Positions 22,301 to 33,713 of a stretch of 64,000 bases of DNA are shown in pieces; the stretch's first letter is position 1, and each line of letters begins with the position of its first letter. Location of the stretch: the NCBI GenBank assembly GCA_030144725.1, contig JASKMD010000201.1:1-64000 (forward strand). Reading direction: 5' to 3'. The DNA comes from Haematococcus lacustris (Eukaryota; Chlorophyta; Chlorophyceae; Chlamydomonadales; Haematococcaceae). The notes beneath the pieces are model-generated. The model was not told the DNA's origin, ran no database searches, and saw only the letters and a list, made by a program, of their open reading frames with translations. Made by a program: the position numbers and the translations under genes.

Positions 22301-23735
22301 GAGGCGTGGTGGGCGACATGAAGGTGGGCGGCGGGGCAGAGGGGCCACTGCCTAAGCGCCAGGGCCCAGGCCGGGCAGCCGGCTGAGGGCTGCCTGCAGG
22401 CAGGGGCAGGCAGGTAGGCAGCAGGCACACCAGCCAGTGGCTGTGGCAGCAGGGGAGAGGGGCCAGCCAGGAGATGCATGGGTTACCCCCAGCAGCTAGC
22501 GACTGATGTGCCACACTGCTGTGCGCCAGCCCACTGGCACTGCCCCACCGCCCTGCAAGGCGCCATGTGGACCAGCTCTTTCCCAGCTAGCCAGTGAGCC
22601 TGGTGCTCAGCCTCACTCTGTGGGGAGCCCTCGGCCCCTTCCCCTCCTGCTGTAGGTGGCAACCTCCCACCAGCCACCAGGCTGTCACCCCACTGCAGTC
22701 TGTTGGCCCGCACACAACATGATGGGACAGGCCAGCCCTCCCTCCAGCCTCCTGCCTGCTCAGCCCTGGAGGCAGCAGCCGACTAACAGTCTCATATCCC
22801 ACACGCCAATCCTCATGCACCTGCTGCTCCCCACCTTCGCCTGACCTGTTACCCCACCTGTGGCCTGGCTCCACCCCTCCCCTCCCTGCCCCACCCCTCC
22901 CTGCTTATCCTTCCTCACATGACCCTCCCTCACACGACCCTCCCTACACGCCATGGTCACATGATGCCTGGCAGGATCAAGTTCAGGGTGAAGGTGAAGG
23001 TGCGGACGCTGCAGAGGGTGATGGTGGGTTCACACCGCTGAAACCGTGAGTCTGGTGCTCGACTGCGGCAGGTGGACTACTGCTGGCTGTGCTGTGCTGC
23101 CCTGGTCCCTCTGTCACCACTGGCTACACACAGCAGTGCGCTGCAGAGAGTGCGGGCCCTTCACGTCTCCACGTGCCCTTATGCTGCGCCCAGTCTGACT
23201 GGTCCCATGCTGCCACTTGGCTGTGTCTGGCCTTTGGCCCTGTCCTCAGGTATCACCACTCCACTTGCTGTTCCCAGGATCAAGTGAGCAACAAGGGGGG
23301 GTGCAGCCACCTGGGACATCTGAACCCTGCACTGCGCCACTAGTCTGCACTCCGTCCAAGGTCCAGCCAGAGGGCTCAGCACCGGTTGCTTCTAGGTGCT
23401 GGCCCACAACTTGCTGCAGCTGCCATCTGCACGCAGGAGGGTGCAGCGGGGCGCACGAGCGTGGTAACCAGAAGCGACAGGAGCGGCGTACAAGCGGGTG
23501 GCGTGCTTGCTCACCCGGGTTGAGACTGCTCATCCATGGCAAGCTCTTCGCTGTCGCGCAGGAAGTCCAATTGGCTTTGCCAACCCTGCCAGGGCTGGGA
23601 GGCTTGCAGGTAGTTTGGATTCTGCACGTGCAGGGACAAGCACCTCAGACACACGGGTAGAGCTTGCTTAGCGAGTTCTTTGACACACTGCTTGACTTTT
23701 GTGTGTCGCACCTGGGACGGCAATTCGAGCGACAT
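7390..23735 (-). CDS. large Gln-rich coiled-coil protein with 12-residue repeat domain
   Basis: Family not recognised. Exons, 5' to 3' on the minus strand: 23735-23515 and 23008-22968 (both tentative; the second needs a GC donor), 22393-21119, 21039-20903, 20781-20665, 20283 to about 20180 (3' end unsure), 19647-19482, 19034-18875, 11614-11539, 11289-9130, 8705-8566, 8450-8282, 8181-8056 and 7968-7390 (TGA). Apart from the 20283 exon, whose donor is unresolved, phases match at every junction and donors are mostly GTGAG/GTAAG types. The product exceeds 1,700 residues. Order: a poly-Q/E segment and a Ser/Arg/Pro-rich region in the 1275-bp exon, heptad-like helices (ALEEDLAAVMKRL, LLKQREEDVSTVSAHVQDVE, RELEAQLAEREREMAALQ), a roughly 640-residue array of AGDAADLNTAAA, then more coiled coil (VESQLRDALRRLAAAEARL, VEVLQQQLAATRADLAATRK) and an acidic tail. 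A structural or cytoskeletal role is only a guess. Confidence 0.6.
8870..9090. repeat. diverged copy of the LTR-like sequence seen at 2738-2985
   Basis: Within the intron 8706-9129, GTAAGGACAGCAC occurs twice (near 8872 and 8937). A stretch with CTACCGGACAAGCCCTACCG, then GAGGGTCTGACTCACCT and CCTTACTCCGACAC, parallels the tail of the PAF1-intron LTR block in the same order and orientation. No gag remains here. Confidence 0.5.
9312..11215 (-). repeat. coding 36-bp minisatellite (AGDAADLNTAAA)n
   Basis: About 53 tandem units of 36 bp lie in the 2160-bp exon of the coiled-coil gene. Units differ by a few substitutions (D to G, R or H; T to S) and by whole CAG triplets, so the minus-strand frame is never lost. 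All other frames are also open because 36 is divisible by three. The coding assignment therefore rests on the flanking exon: HIKELEQLLAAGDLAVAG upstream, SSKQADEWRK downstream, and phase-0 splice sites on both sides. Confidence 0.8.
11640..18798. repeat. giant intronic minisatellite of 10-bp units
   Basis: About 715 units of GTGAGGGGCA, GTGCAGGGCA or GTGAGGGGTA (plus rare variants such as GTGAGGGGAA) run for 7.15 kb without any net insertion or deletion: the 10-base register never changes. It fills the intron 11615-18874 of the minus-strand coiled-coil gene, bounded by a GTAGGT donor and an ACAG acceptor that join exons of matching phase. Open frames of more than 2,500 codons through it are artefacts of a stop-free unit. 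Higher-order duplications are visible. Confidence 0.95.
19260..19345. repeat. degenerate telomere-like TTAGGG/GTTAG tract
   Basis: Short runs of GGGTTAGAGTTAGGGTTAGGG and related GTTAGG motifs lie in the intron between the 19482 and 19034 exons of the coiled-coil gene. Confidence 0.6.
21940..22225 (-). repeat. CAG/CTG-rich tract encoding poly-Gln
   Basis: CTG triplets on the plus strand are CAG on the coding minus strand and give QQQQQ runs mixed with Glu, Trp and Leu in the 1275-bp exon of the coiled-coil gene. The spacing (QQQWEQ, QQQL) looks amphipathic rather than pure poly-Q. Confidence 0.7.
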
Positions 23736-24760
23736 TGCAAACGCTGCTGATACAGAAACCACAGCTGCTTTTTGTCGTCAATTCGCACTGCTCGCGTCGA
23801 AGGGGAGTGTGTGCGTAAATATGGAAGCTAGACGGTCGCCCTAATCCGGGCTAGCATAAGAAAGCTGAGGCATCTTGACTGCAGACGAAGAGCGCTGCGA
23901 TCAATGGCCATAACCGGCATGTTGGCTGCCGGCAGTCACACACGCCTTTTGTTGCCCGGTCATTTCTGTTGCATCTGCTCACCACTTATTCAGTAGTCGA
24001 GAGTGCTAGACATGCCATGCCAGTGCCATATGTCAAGCTGTGTCGAGCAGGTCATGATGGAGCGGGGGTGTTGTGGGACAGCCACATACGAACCATGGAC
24101 TGGGTGCTTACTGTGCCACAACCACGGACTGGGTGCTTACTGTACCACTCTACAATTGACTAGCGGATTTGATAAGGCCCTCAACAAGCTCAAGTCATCT
24201 GCTGCTGCCTGGCGGGCTGCGGCCAACGGCTGTGGCTTTCTGGCTGACTACAGCGTCAGCCACTTGCTGCCTGGTCAGCGCAATGAGCAGCATGGACTTG
24301 ACGGACTGAATGCATTACAAGGGGTTGTCATCCCAGCTTAACCTCCCCAATGCCAGGGTGAGCAAGTGATGCTTGCTCAGCCGCCTGCCAGGCCACTCGC
24401 TCCCCGCCCCCTGCCCAGGACTCACAGCCTAGCCTCCTCAACGCCCTGCCTGCATGGATGTCCGCCCCCAGTCCTCCTCCCCGCAACCCCCTTGCCTCTG
24501 TCACTATTTCCCCTTTACTTCGTGCCGCTCCTCACGATCTACCTCCACCATCACCATGGCGGCCATGGAGCCTATACTGCTGGACATGTGTACAGTGGCA
24601 GTACAGTGAATGGCACTAGACAACCCCCTTCATGCAAATCACTGCCGCACACAGGATTAGCTGGTCTGACACGGCACCCTCTCCTCCTCATCCTCCAACT
24701 CATCCTCCTAACTACCATAACAGTTACCAACATCACCGTGAGTAAACCACCACCACCGCC
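22400..24760. other. mostly non-coding: 5' introns and upstream region of coiled-coil gene, then intergenic
   Basis: Apart from the two tentative first exons (23735-23515, 23008-22968) nothing coding is supported. Near 24095-24150 a roughly 24-bp sequence (GGACTGGGTGCTTACTGT) occurs twice in tandem. The region right of 23735 would be the coiled-coil promoter. Confidence 0.35.
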
Positions 24761-24769
24761 TTGATTGTC

Positions 24770-27001
24770 ATGTCCACCATCATGCACACCTTGGGAGCCT
24801 CGGACGGGATGGTTAACTGGGCTCGGATCCTCCTTCACAACACCCAGGCTGTTACCCACGTCAACGGCACAGACTCACCCCTTTTCACCTGGTCCGCGGG
24901 CGTCCGACAAGGCTGCCCCCTCTCACCCCTCCTTTACCTCTTCGTGGCTCAAGGGTTCGCCTCCTGGCTCATCTCCCACCCACAGCTAGGCGTGCGGATC
25001 GGAGGCTCTCGGCTGGTCTGCACTTTCTACGCTGACGATACCCAGATTCACCAAGGCGACCTCACAGACCCTGCCCTCTCCACCCTCTCCCTTGCCCTCA
25101 CTACCTTTGGAGACGCTTCGGGGCAACGGGTAAATACAGACAAATCCTCTGCTGTCCTCATTGGCGTCCCCCTCCCCTCTCCCCCCACCCATCTGGCTGG
25201 CATCCCTGTCCATCACTCCGCCACTTCCCTTGGCATCCAACAGGCCAACCCTACCCTCTCTTCCACCACCCCTCGCCACACCAGAGCCACCCGAGCCTCT
25301 CTAAGACCTCCAAACACCTTCTCCCCTCACCCCGACCCAGCTACCTCCTCAGCCTGGGAGGAGCGCCTGAGGCAAGCCACCAAACACCTCCACCGTCTCA
25401 ACGGCCTCCCCCTCTCTACCATGGGCAAGGGCATCGCCTCCTCCACCTATGCCCTTAGCACCTTCCTCTACCACGCCGAATTCTCAGGCCTACCACCTAC
25501 TCTCCCTACCTTCACCCATTCTCTCTACCGCATTGTGGCCAAGCACCTCCCTTACCCCCTAGCCATGGGCCGTCCTGCTGACGGAGGTTTTGGCCTCCTA
25601 CCACTAAGAGAACACATCCAGGCTCGGCACGCCGCCATGGCTACACGGCTTCTACACCACCTCATCAATGACCACACCTACTCCACCCTTCCCTCCCCGT
25701 CCCCCCCACCAGCCAATCCCACCCTTCACCTCCCCCCCATTACCCGCCCTACACCTACCCGCCCCTTCCTCTCTTTTATCCTTACCTTCCTTTCCCAACT
25801 CTACCACACCCTTCAATCCCTCTTCTCCGGCTTTCTCACCCCCCTTCTCTCCTCCAGCCGACCACCTGGCCCCTCCCGGGACAGCCCCTCCCACCCTACC
25901 CAGCCTTCCACCCTCCCCCCTTCACCAACACCCCCAACTCCCTCTCCATCATCCCCTTCATGGATCCCCCTAGCAGCCACCCTCCTCACCCACGCCTGTC
26001 CCTCTCTCCACCCTGCTCATACCCTCCTTCTCTCTACCCAAGCCACCGTCCCTGACATTACTCGAGGCATCATAGGGCTCCCTTCACTCCACCAACCCCA
26101 CCTCCTCCCCCAAGGCATCATTACCCTCATATGCCAAGCCCTCCAAGCCCTCGGCCCTTTATCCCTTCCCGCTACCTCTCCCAACCAACCCCTCCCAGTT
26201 ACACCAGTCCCCCTCCAACACCTTACCTCCCTCTCTTGGTCCTCACCCACCACCTCTACCCCTCGGGTCTTCCCCACCCTCATAGGGACCCCTGTGAGGG
26301 TCTTCACCTCCATGCTCACACCCCACATCACCTCCGCCCGCAAGCAGGCCCACCTCTCTTACATCACCCAAGCACTATCCACACCTCACCCACCCACCAC
26401 TCGAGCGCTAGCCCTTCAAGCTTTCACTACCAACCTTAACAAAGCCTGGAAGGTTCCTTGTTCCAACCTCCTTAAAGAGACCCTTTGGCGCTTGAGCATC
26501 AATGCCATCCCTGGAAGCCGCATCACTCCCTGGTCTTGCCCTTGCGACCCCTCCCACCATCCCCGTCACAGCCGCCAACATAGCTTCTGGAGTTGCCCCA
26601 TCGCCATTACCATTAGACAACAGCTCTCCCTCAGCCTCGGCACCCAAGTTCACCAATCCTCCCTCTGGTGCCTCATCCCCCCCACCCCTACCTTCCCTCC
26701 TCCCCTCTGGAGCCTGGTTTGCATGGCTGCCCTTGATGCGATGGACTTTGGCCGTCGCCGTCTCTGGGCTCTCACCCATCACCCCACCACTCAAGCGACC
26801 GCTCCTACCACCCTTTCCCCCATTTCTACAGCCAGCCAGCTTGCTATCTCTACCTTTTGGCTTCACCTACAAGACTTCACCCTAGCCCATCCCAACCCTC
26901 CTGGCTGGAACCTCCCCCATCCCCATCCCTTCATCTCTACTCAAGACGGATCCCTTAGTGTCTCTTTCCCGGTTACTCCTCCTAGTCCCTCTGCCTCATA
27001 A
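24770..27001 (+). mobile_element. LINE-type non-LTR retrotransposon, 5'-truncated reverse transcriptase
   Basis: A frame of about 740 codons that starts inside the reverse transcriptase domain. Near its beginning are GVRQGCPLSPLLYLF (RT motif 4) and FYADDTQIH (motif 5, catalytic YADD), then GQRVNTDKSSAVLIG (motif 6 region). A long Pro/Thr/Ser-rich stretch follows. Close to the end, LWRLSINAIPGSRI, CPCD, H and SFWSCPIA match the C-terminal Cys/His region of LINE ORF2. The endonuclease and the first RT motifs are missing, so the copy is 5'-truncated, which is usual for LINEs. The RT frame itself is intact to a TAA at 26999-27001. The clade (L1-like or other) is not decided. Confidence 0.85.
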
Positions 27002-28298
27002 CGTGTTTCACTCCCCTCTCCTCTCTGGCCCTCCTAGCTTTGGCGTCCTTTCTAGCCCTCCAACCTTTTGCGACCCTAGCTCCTCCGCTTCTCTGGCTTC
27101 TCCGCTTCTCGAGGTCTCTCCCCCGCTCCCTTAAGCTCCCTTCCCCTTCCCTTCCTGAGTTCTTTCTCTCCTAGGTAGTTCCCCTTCTCTTTCCCTTTTT
27201 CTCTGTTCTCTCCTTAGTCTTTTACCTTTGGAGGTTGGCTTGTATCCACCCGAGCCCTACCTCCTTAGTGTAACAACTACTACCATCATCACTATCACCA
27301 TCGTCAACACACCCTGGCATGTAGGCAGCGGTAGAGGCAGGCAGCGTCGACGGCTCAATCCAAGGGTTGAGGCAGCAGACATTAATTGTGAACCCAGACG
27401 ACTGGGCAAAGGCAGCAAGCGGCAGCAGCAGCGGCAGCGGCAGCATTAGCAGCGGCGGCAGCGGCAGCGGCAGCAGCAGCGAAAGCGGCAGCGGCAGTGG
27501 CAGCGGCGGCGGCAGCGGCGGCGGCGGCTGCAGCGGCAGCGGCGGCGGCAACGGCAACGGCAGCGGCAGCGGCAGCGGCAGCGGCAGCGGCCCTTGTGGT
27601 TCAGTGGCACCGCTGCTGTCCTGTCCTTCACTCAACCTCAGTAGTGGCTGCAGTCAGGCTGGAAGTCACCAAGCAGCTCCTGGCACCCAGCTGTTACAGT
27701 GCTGCGCTCACAAGTCTGAAGATTGGCTGGTGCCCCCACACGCATGTCTACACACATGTCCACACATGACCACACACGAAAGTTTGAAAAACGGGCTACC
27801 CAAATGGGCCAGTGCCTCCATTGCCTACCCGCCAGCTGTCCTCTCCTGCCAGCAACCTGGCTAGAAGGCTGGAAGCTGAGCCCTGGCAAGACGACCAGCC
27901 CCTCCTGGGGCTCTGTTGATACAGCTGATGTCCTCCTCTCACCATTCTCAAGAATGAGGAAAGCCAGAAAGAACGCGCGCATTGCGAAAGGACTCATGGA
28001 GGCTAGGTTGCTTCCTAAGTTGACGCCGGTGGTACCATATGCGACACATTCACGCAGGAAGATGTTCACATTAATTTAGTTATTTTTTGTTCACATTAAG
28101 TGTGACAAGTGTCGCACAGCGGCACAATTGGCGCTGCGACACATTTTGCAGTGGACTTGCCATCAATTCGTAGCTGCCGGGCGATTAAAATGCAATTGAG
28201 GTCTGCGCCCTGCTGCACCCGTTCACCTTTGAGCAGCTGTCCTTGCCTGCTTGCAAGAAGCACAAGGTGGGAAGCCTCGCTAGGGTGTATGTGTTGCG
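27002..28298. other. LINE tail, triplet repeats and ferritin upstream region
   Basis: 27002-27240 is a pyrimidine-rich tail, probably the LINE 3' region, followed at 27267-27310 by short CAT/CAC triplet runs. From 27640 no gene is supported. The last 220 bp include an AT-rich segment (TTATTTTTTGTTCACATTAA) that may belong to the ferritin promoter. Confidence 0.35.
27415..27595. repeat. GGC/AGC triplet repeat
   Basis: About 180 bp of imperfect GGCAGC/GGCGGC triplets. Every frame is open through it (poly-Ser/Gly, poly-Ala, poly-Arg/Cys) and none is supported as coding. Confidence 0.8.
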
Positions 28299-30584
28299 AT
28301 GCTTCTAATCACGACAAGCCGCGCTCGTAGACCTCAGCGCTGCGTGTCCGCGCGCGTGCTCGACGTGAAGGAGGCTATAACGGGCGTGGTCTTCGAGCCC
28401 TTCACTGCAGTAAGCTCTCCTGTCGTTGTGGCTGTTGGGTTTCGGCGGCTCGTTTTCCAAACCTGCTCCAACACAAGAACTGCATACTATGCATTGTACT
28501 TGCTTGTTGATCCCGTCGCACATGTCAGCACCCACAAGGCAGTTTCAACATGGCGGCGAGACAAGTGCCAGGATCCCCTGATTATGCCTTTTCAAGTGTC
28601 CAGCTCCGTACCTTCTTTTGCTGGTTCCCAATCTTATCAGCCTCTCACCATGCACCTTGCAGGTAAAGGCAGAGCTCGCCACCGTTGAGAAGGCTGACGC
28701 AGTGACTGATTCATTCGCTCGTGTGAACTTCCACCCAGAATGTGAAGCAGCCGTCAATGAGCAAATCAAGTGAGGCGTCAAGTCACGAAGTGCTAGCAAA
28801 GGCATTTGAGCAAGCGCATGGGTTAGCACAGTAGCGCTTACCTTGTGGCTGTAGCACAGAGTGACACGGTGTGATGGTGGTGGTGTTTTGCAACATGTGT
28901 GCAGCATTGAGTACGCTGTCAGCTATGTGTATCACGCCCTGTACTCATATTTCGATCGGGACAACGTGGCCCTCCGTGGCTTTGCAAAGTACTTCAAGGT
29001 GAGGTCAGGTGCGGGGCTGCCCCCTGGTAGCACGCAGCTCAGGGCCCAACACCAGCAAAGCCATGCCAAGGCACTGCTCAAAACAGCAAGAAATGCACAA
29101 TGCAGGCACCTGGGTACCAGCCACCGCCAGCCGCCCTGTGTAGCCGAAGCCCAGGACAAGAGTGCCAGTTCAACCCAGCGCACAGCCTGCCCTACCCTGC
29201 TGCACGTACCTGACATGTTCTGCGCAGGAGGCTAGCGATGAGGAGCGGGAGCATGCTGAGCTGCTGATGCAGTATCAGGTGGGTGGGTGGCAGCAGCAGC
29301 AGGCTCAGGGCCTGCAGGGCTGGACAGGGCGGCAGGCAGGCTCATGGGCACAAGGGCAGGCAGGGAGTAGCTGTGCTCTCGCTGTGGACTGGGCTGCAAG
29401 GGCGCGTGAGCTGAGAGTTTCAGCGCCCGACCCCTCCCGGCTGCTGCGTTGGCGGCCTGCCGCATGGCCTGCCTCCCCCTGACCCCTGCCCAGCTCCAAG
29501 GCAGCGGCAGCAGCAGCGACTGCCCTCCCACAGCACCCAACAGCCAGCAGGCGGCAGCCAGCACCCCCCTAGCACAGCGCCCCTGACCCCAGCGGTACAG
29601 CCTGTGGTGACCCTGGTGTCGCAGAACAAGCGCGGGGGCCGAGTCAAGCTGGCCGGCCTGGCAATGCCAGAGATGGACTTTTGCCATTCTGAGAAGGGCG
29701 AGGCGCTTCACGCCATGGAGCTGGCGCTGGCCCTGGAGAAGGTGAGGGGTGGCCGGGCATGAGGTACGAGACCAGTGGATGGGTGGGTGAGTGGGTGGGT
29801 GGGTACAGCATAGGGTGATGTGGCGAGTAGCTGAGGGGTGCTGAGAGGGGCATGGCCCTGGTGTGACCTCAAGGACGCCCACTGGGCCCAATGTGACTAG
29901 CAATGTGTGAGGCGTGGGTAGGGCATCGCTGTGGGCGCATGGTGTGTAGTGTAGCTGTTGTAGCTGTCATAGCTGCTGTAACTGACATGCCCTGCCTGCC
30001 TGCCTGCCTGCAGCTCAATTTTCAAAAGTTGCGTGAGCTGCACGAGGTGGCTGACAAGCACGGGGATGCCAGCCTTGCTGATTTCGTCGGTGCGTTTGTG
30101 GTCAGAGGGGCTTCTCCGGGAACACACCCGGCACTGCTGGCTGTGCAGCTGCTGCAAGGGGTAGCTGTGTCTGTGTTACCTGCCTGCTGGGGCTGTGCCT
30201 TCCAGTCTACACCTTCGTTCAGTGTCAGTCCCTCCCTCTTCCGCAGCCCCTGCAGGTGCCATGGGGTTGGGCATAACCTTAACCCTAACCCTGATCCAGG
30301 CGCGCCCGGTGCTTATTGTCGCCAACACTGCACCTGCTACTCCTGCTGCCTGCATGTTGATGACGCTGTTGCTCGTGCCCTGCCAATGTCGTTGATGGGC
30401 CACCGCATGTTGTCGATGGACCATCACAGACACTTCTGCCATGGTGTCGCTACTGGCCGCAGAGGGTGATTTGCTGGTGGAACAAGTAGAAAGCGTGAAG
30501 AAGGCCGCTGAGCACGTCAGCCAGCTGCGCCGCGTGGGCCGCGGCCTGGGCGTGTTCCTCTTCGACAAGGAGCTCGTCGCGTGA
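28299..30584 (+). CDS. ferritin, probably chloroplast-targeted
   Basis: Ferritin stores iron as a mineral core inside a 24-subunit shell and oxidises Fe(II). Seven exons: 28299-28409, 28663-28769, 28905-28998, 29228-29278, 29625-29741, 30014-30089 and 30463-30584, all phase-consistent, give 225 residues. The first about 19 residues are basic and Ser/Thr-rich, then GVVFEPF (the extension peptide of plant ferritins). Core motifs are [54 protein letters not shown] (ferroxidase ExxH), [24 protein letters not shown] and a final [20 protein letters not shown]. The targeting peptide is short for a plastid ferritin, so an upstream exon cannot be excluded; an in-frame TAG precedes this ATG. All introns look GT-AG. 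Confidence 0.93.
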
Positions 30585-31699
30585 GCATGACGTCCCGTCA
30601 CTACACCCGCTCCTGCCCTCGGTGGCCCCTGCTTTAGGCAATGCCGCCCAGTTCGCTTGCCGGAGGTGCCAGATACAATGCAGAGCTTATGCCGAAGCGT
30701 AGCTGCGACTTTCGGCCGCGTCCAGGCCGCCGGCCCCCGCTGAGAAGCGCACCGGTTGGCCTCCGACTCGTTGCTGCCTCGAGCAGCTTATTCAATGTGT
30801 GCATACCATCACCCTTGCTGTGAATCCTGTCAGCCGTCCTCCACATTCTTGCTGCGTTTCACAGGCCGTCCGACTGCAGGTTTTGCATACGCTTCGTACA
30901 CCAAGTACAAAATGACATTATCGAACAAAGGTCAAATGTCGTTGTGCCTTCCGGGCGTTCCTGGATGCCTGAAGATTACTCCCCTGTGATGGATGGCGCG
31001 TATCTCCGCAGCCACTCGGTTAAACATTGTTACGAATGTTGCGTTAGACAGACGAGGCGCGTAGTCACAAGATGGCAGGAGGTCCGCCTTTGACCAGCAC
31101 GCAGCTGACACATACGTTGCACAAAATCATAAACATCCACAACCGTTATGAATCATTGATGTCTTTCTCGCATGTGCACAGGGACCAGCTCCATGAACCA
31201 GGGGCCACCAGCATGCTTTAGCAATTGCGCCCGCGCATTGGAAACCCAGCTGCTACAAGGATATCTCCAAGAATCGCATAAGACAGTACAGTGATTGGAC
31301 CTTTGACGGGTGGCAGAAAGCAGCAAAGAGGCTTTTCCTAATCGGACGCCCTCCATTTTATTGATGTTGCGCTGCCGCTCCATATCCAAGTTTTAATTAC
31401 TAGTTAGGTTAATAATAGTTAGGATCCATACCCAAGTTGTGATTCCTACAGCCGTCATGCTACACCAAATAGAGCATGAGTTGTTATCAAACATAGGCTG
31501 CGAGATCGCTGTTGTAAAGGCCACTGCTAGAGGGCCTAACGCCCACCCCAGCTCAGCCATTCTGTGTGCTTGTAGCTAGAGTTCCCCTAGTAGCTCCAAC
31601 CCACACACATCTCCTTGTAAGGGGTTTCGTATTCTGCTGCAACTTGCGCCGCCACACACACTACACACAACACTACGAGCACTCGGACTGAAGACAGCA
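30585..31699. other. intergenic, no gene seen
   Basis: AT-richer than its surroundings, with no open frame supported by motifs or splice sites. It separates ferritin from the inverted-repeat element. Confidence 0.4.
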
Positions 31700-33405
31700 G
31701 GTCACCCCCGCCATTGGCCCCGCAAATGTGAGACGGTCTGGGGCGCGAATCTCCGTGGAGCTCGTGACAAAGTTTTGACGCAGTCGGGTGTAACAGGCGT
31801 TTGCGGCACCCAGCAGCCGCAAAACACTAGCTCAGATCGGCGCCCGCCCAAACCTGACCTGTGCCTTCCGCTCCTAAAAGACTCACGCACGCCATAAGGC
31901 GATGCTGGCAATCCTTCTACGCACGCCGTAAGCCAACGGCACAAGTGCAGTACGCCTGCTTGCATGTCAGTGCATGGAGCATATAATTTGTGACTATGCG
32001 CACAAGTCAGCCAGCTGGCACCCCTTACCTCATTTACGTCGCGGCATGACTCTATGCAAATACAAGCTGCATCATGACAGCGCTACATCATCACTTGGCA
32101 ATATGTTGTCGGGATGGCTCGGGATGGCTCTGGCTTTCAGTGTTACATGGGCCGTGGTGCCTCAACCTTCTTCCTCAGCTTCAGCAGGCACATGTCACGC
32201 AACTTATTCTTTGATTTACTTGAAACCCCTCTGATGTATTGTGTTTGCACCATGCTCAATAGGTCCTTGTTCAGTGTATTAAATTGAGGCATACCAGGGG
32301 TGTCCAAGAGAATGAGCCTAATGCACTCTGCATTTAAAGCAGCTTGCCTAGCAGCTTCCTTGTCTAGCAGCATGGGCATTGGCTCAAGAGGCATCGAACC
32401 ACGGCATTGTGCACCACACGGCTGAGGGGGGTTGCTCATGCGTGCACCACAAGCACATGCCGTCATTGACCACATGAGCTGACCCTCAGTATCAGCAGGA
32501 AAATACATGCTGTGTTGTGCACGAGACCCTTGTACTGTACCCTTGAAGCTGTCAGCATCCTCATCTTGCTTGTAGCACTCCTTCACCAACCCCTCATCCA
32601 ACACCAAGCACTCCCTCCTCATCACTTTTGCTGGGGCTGGGGGTGGGGCTGGGGGTGGGGCTGGGGCTGGGGGTGGGGCTGGGGCTGGGGGTGGGGCTCT
32701 GGGGGGTGGGGCTCTGGGGGTCGACGGCATCCTGCGCATAGAAACACATAAACATGTTTGCTCAACATATTGAGGCGTAGCGTCGTTCATAAGAAATAAT
32801 AAGAGATGAAAGTCGGGCAGGTGACTGTTGTGTGCTACCCTCACCAGTTCATGCCTGTCATGCATTGCGCAAGTGTGCGCGTGAACATCAAACTGACCCG
32901 GACTGAGTGAGGTGAATTACAACCTTACTCACCTCTTGCTCACTGTTTTCAAGAGTTGCTTCCCTTGCTGCACTCCTGTTTGGAAGAGCCTTGGGCTGCT
33001 GTGGGTTTGATGCTGATCCTCACAACAGCCAAGTACCTGTGGAGGTCAGCAGGTTTGGTTGCATGTGTTGACATTGTATGCAAAACGCACTAAGAAACAG
33101 CACCCCGTGCTTACCTGAGATGTATTCGCGAGTTGCCTTGTCCAACGGCAGCAAAGGCTGCTCGGCACGGAAATGCCTCCGGCCACCAATCCACCTCTCC
33201 TGTTGCGACACGCATATAAACAGATGGAGAATGACATTGCGAAGCTAATCAAGTCGTCGAGACAATGCAGTACAATCGACGAAAGAGGGCCTAACCTGCT
33301 AGCGACACCGTTGTGAGATGTAGAGCCCAATGGTGGAAGAATTACATGCAGCGGGTCAAAGACGGTGCCAAAAAGTGAATTGCGGGGCCAATGGCGGGGG
33401 TGACC
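31700..33405. mobile_element. 1.7-kb segment bounded by perfect 26-bp inverted repeats
   Basis: The sequence at 31700-31725, beginning GGTCACCCCCGCC, is the exact reverse complement of 33380-33405. The flanks offer a possible 4-bp duplication (AGCA before 31700 and AGCA from 33406). A phase-consistent three-exon gene lies wholly inside. This is the layout of a small DNA transposon, but no known transposase motif was recognised. A 12-bp part of the inner repeat (GCGGGGGTGACC) recurs at about 50369-50380. Confidence 0.55.
32143..33237 (-). CDS. unknown protein inside inverted-repeat element
   Basis: Not recognised. A model of exons 33237-33115, 33036-32933 and 32731-32143 has consistent phases, strong donors (GTAAGC, GTGAGT) and good acceptors (CCACAG, GCGCAG), giving 271 residues. 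After a basic Cys-containing N-terminus comes a Pro/Ala-rich linker (RAPPPAPAPPPAPAPPP), encoded by a GGGGCT repeat. Next is an acidic segment (LVKECYKQDEDADSF), a Cys cluster (TACACG then PCGAQC), and a basic C-terminus with LRDMCLLKLRKKVEAPRP. The Cys spacing could bind metal, but this is speculative. If the surrounding element is a transposon, this would be its candidate protein. Confidence 0.4.
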
Positions 33406-33713
33406 AGCAGCAACCAAAAACACCACCAGACCAGACATTCTCATGGGGATGCCTACAACGAAGACGGGCAAACGTGGCAAAGTAAGTTGCGATAAGTCGA
33501 TAAGATGATCGCGGTGCCTCAAATCGCGTAACTGCAACCAACTAGGCCTGCGCTCAACCCTGATGAGCAGGTAGGCTGAGCAGCAGGTATGCTGACAATC
33601 GGCCTGAGGCACCGTCTACAAGCAGGAGTCTCACAGCGGGGGCTCCTGCGATTGAGTGAGCGGAGTGAGTAACGCCGCATGTTGCACTACGTGCCGCGTA
33701 GGAAGTTAGAGCC

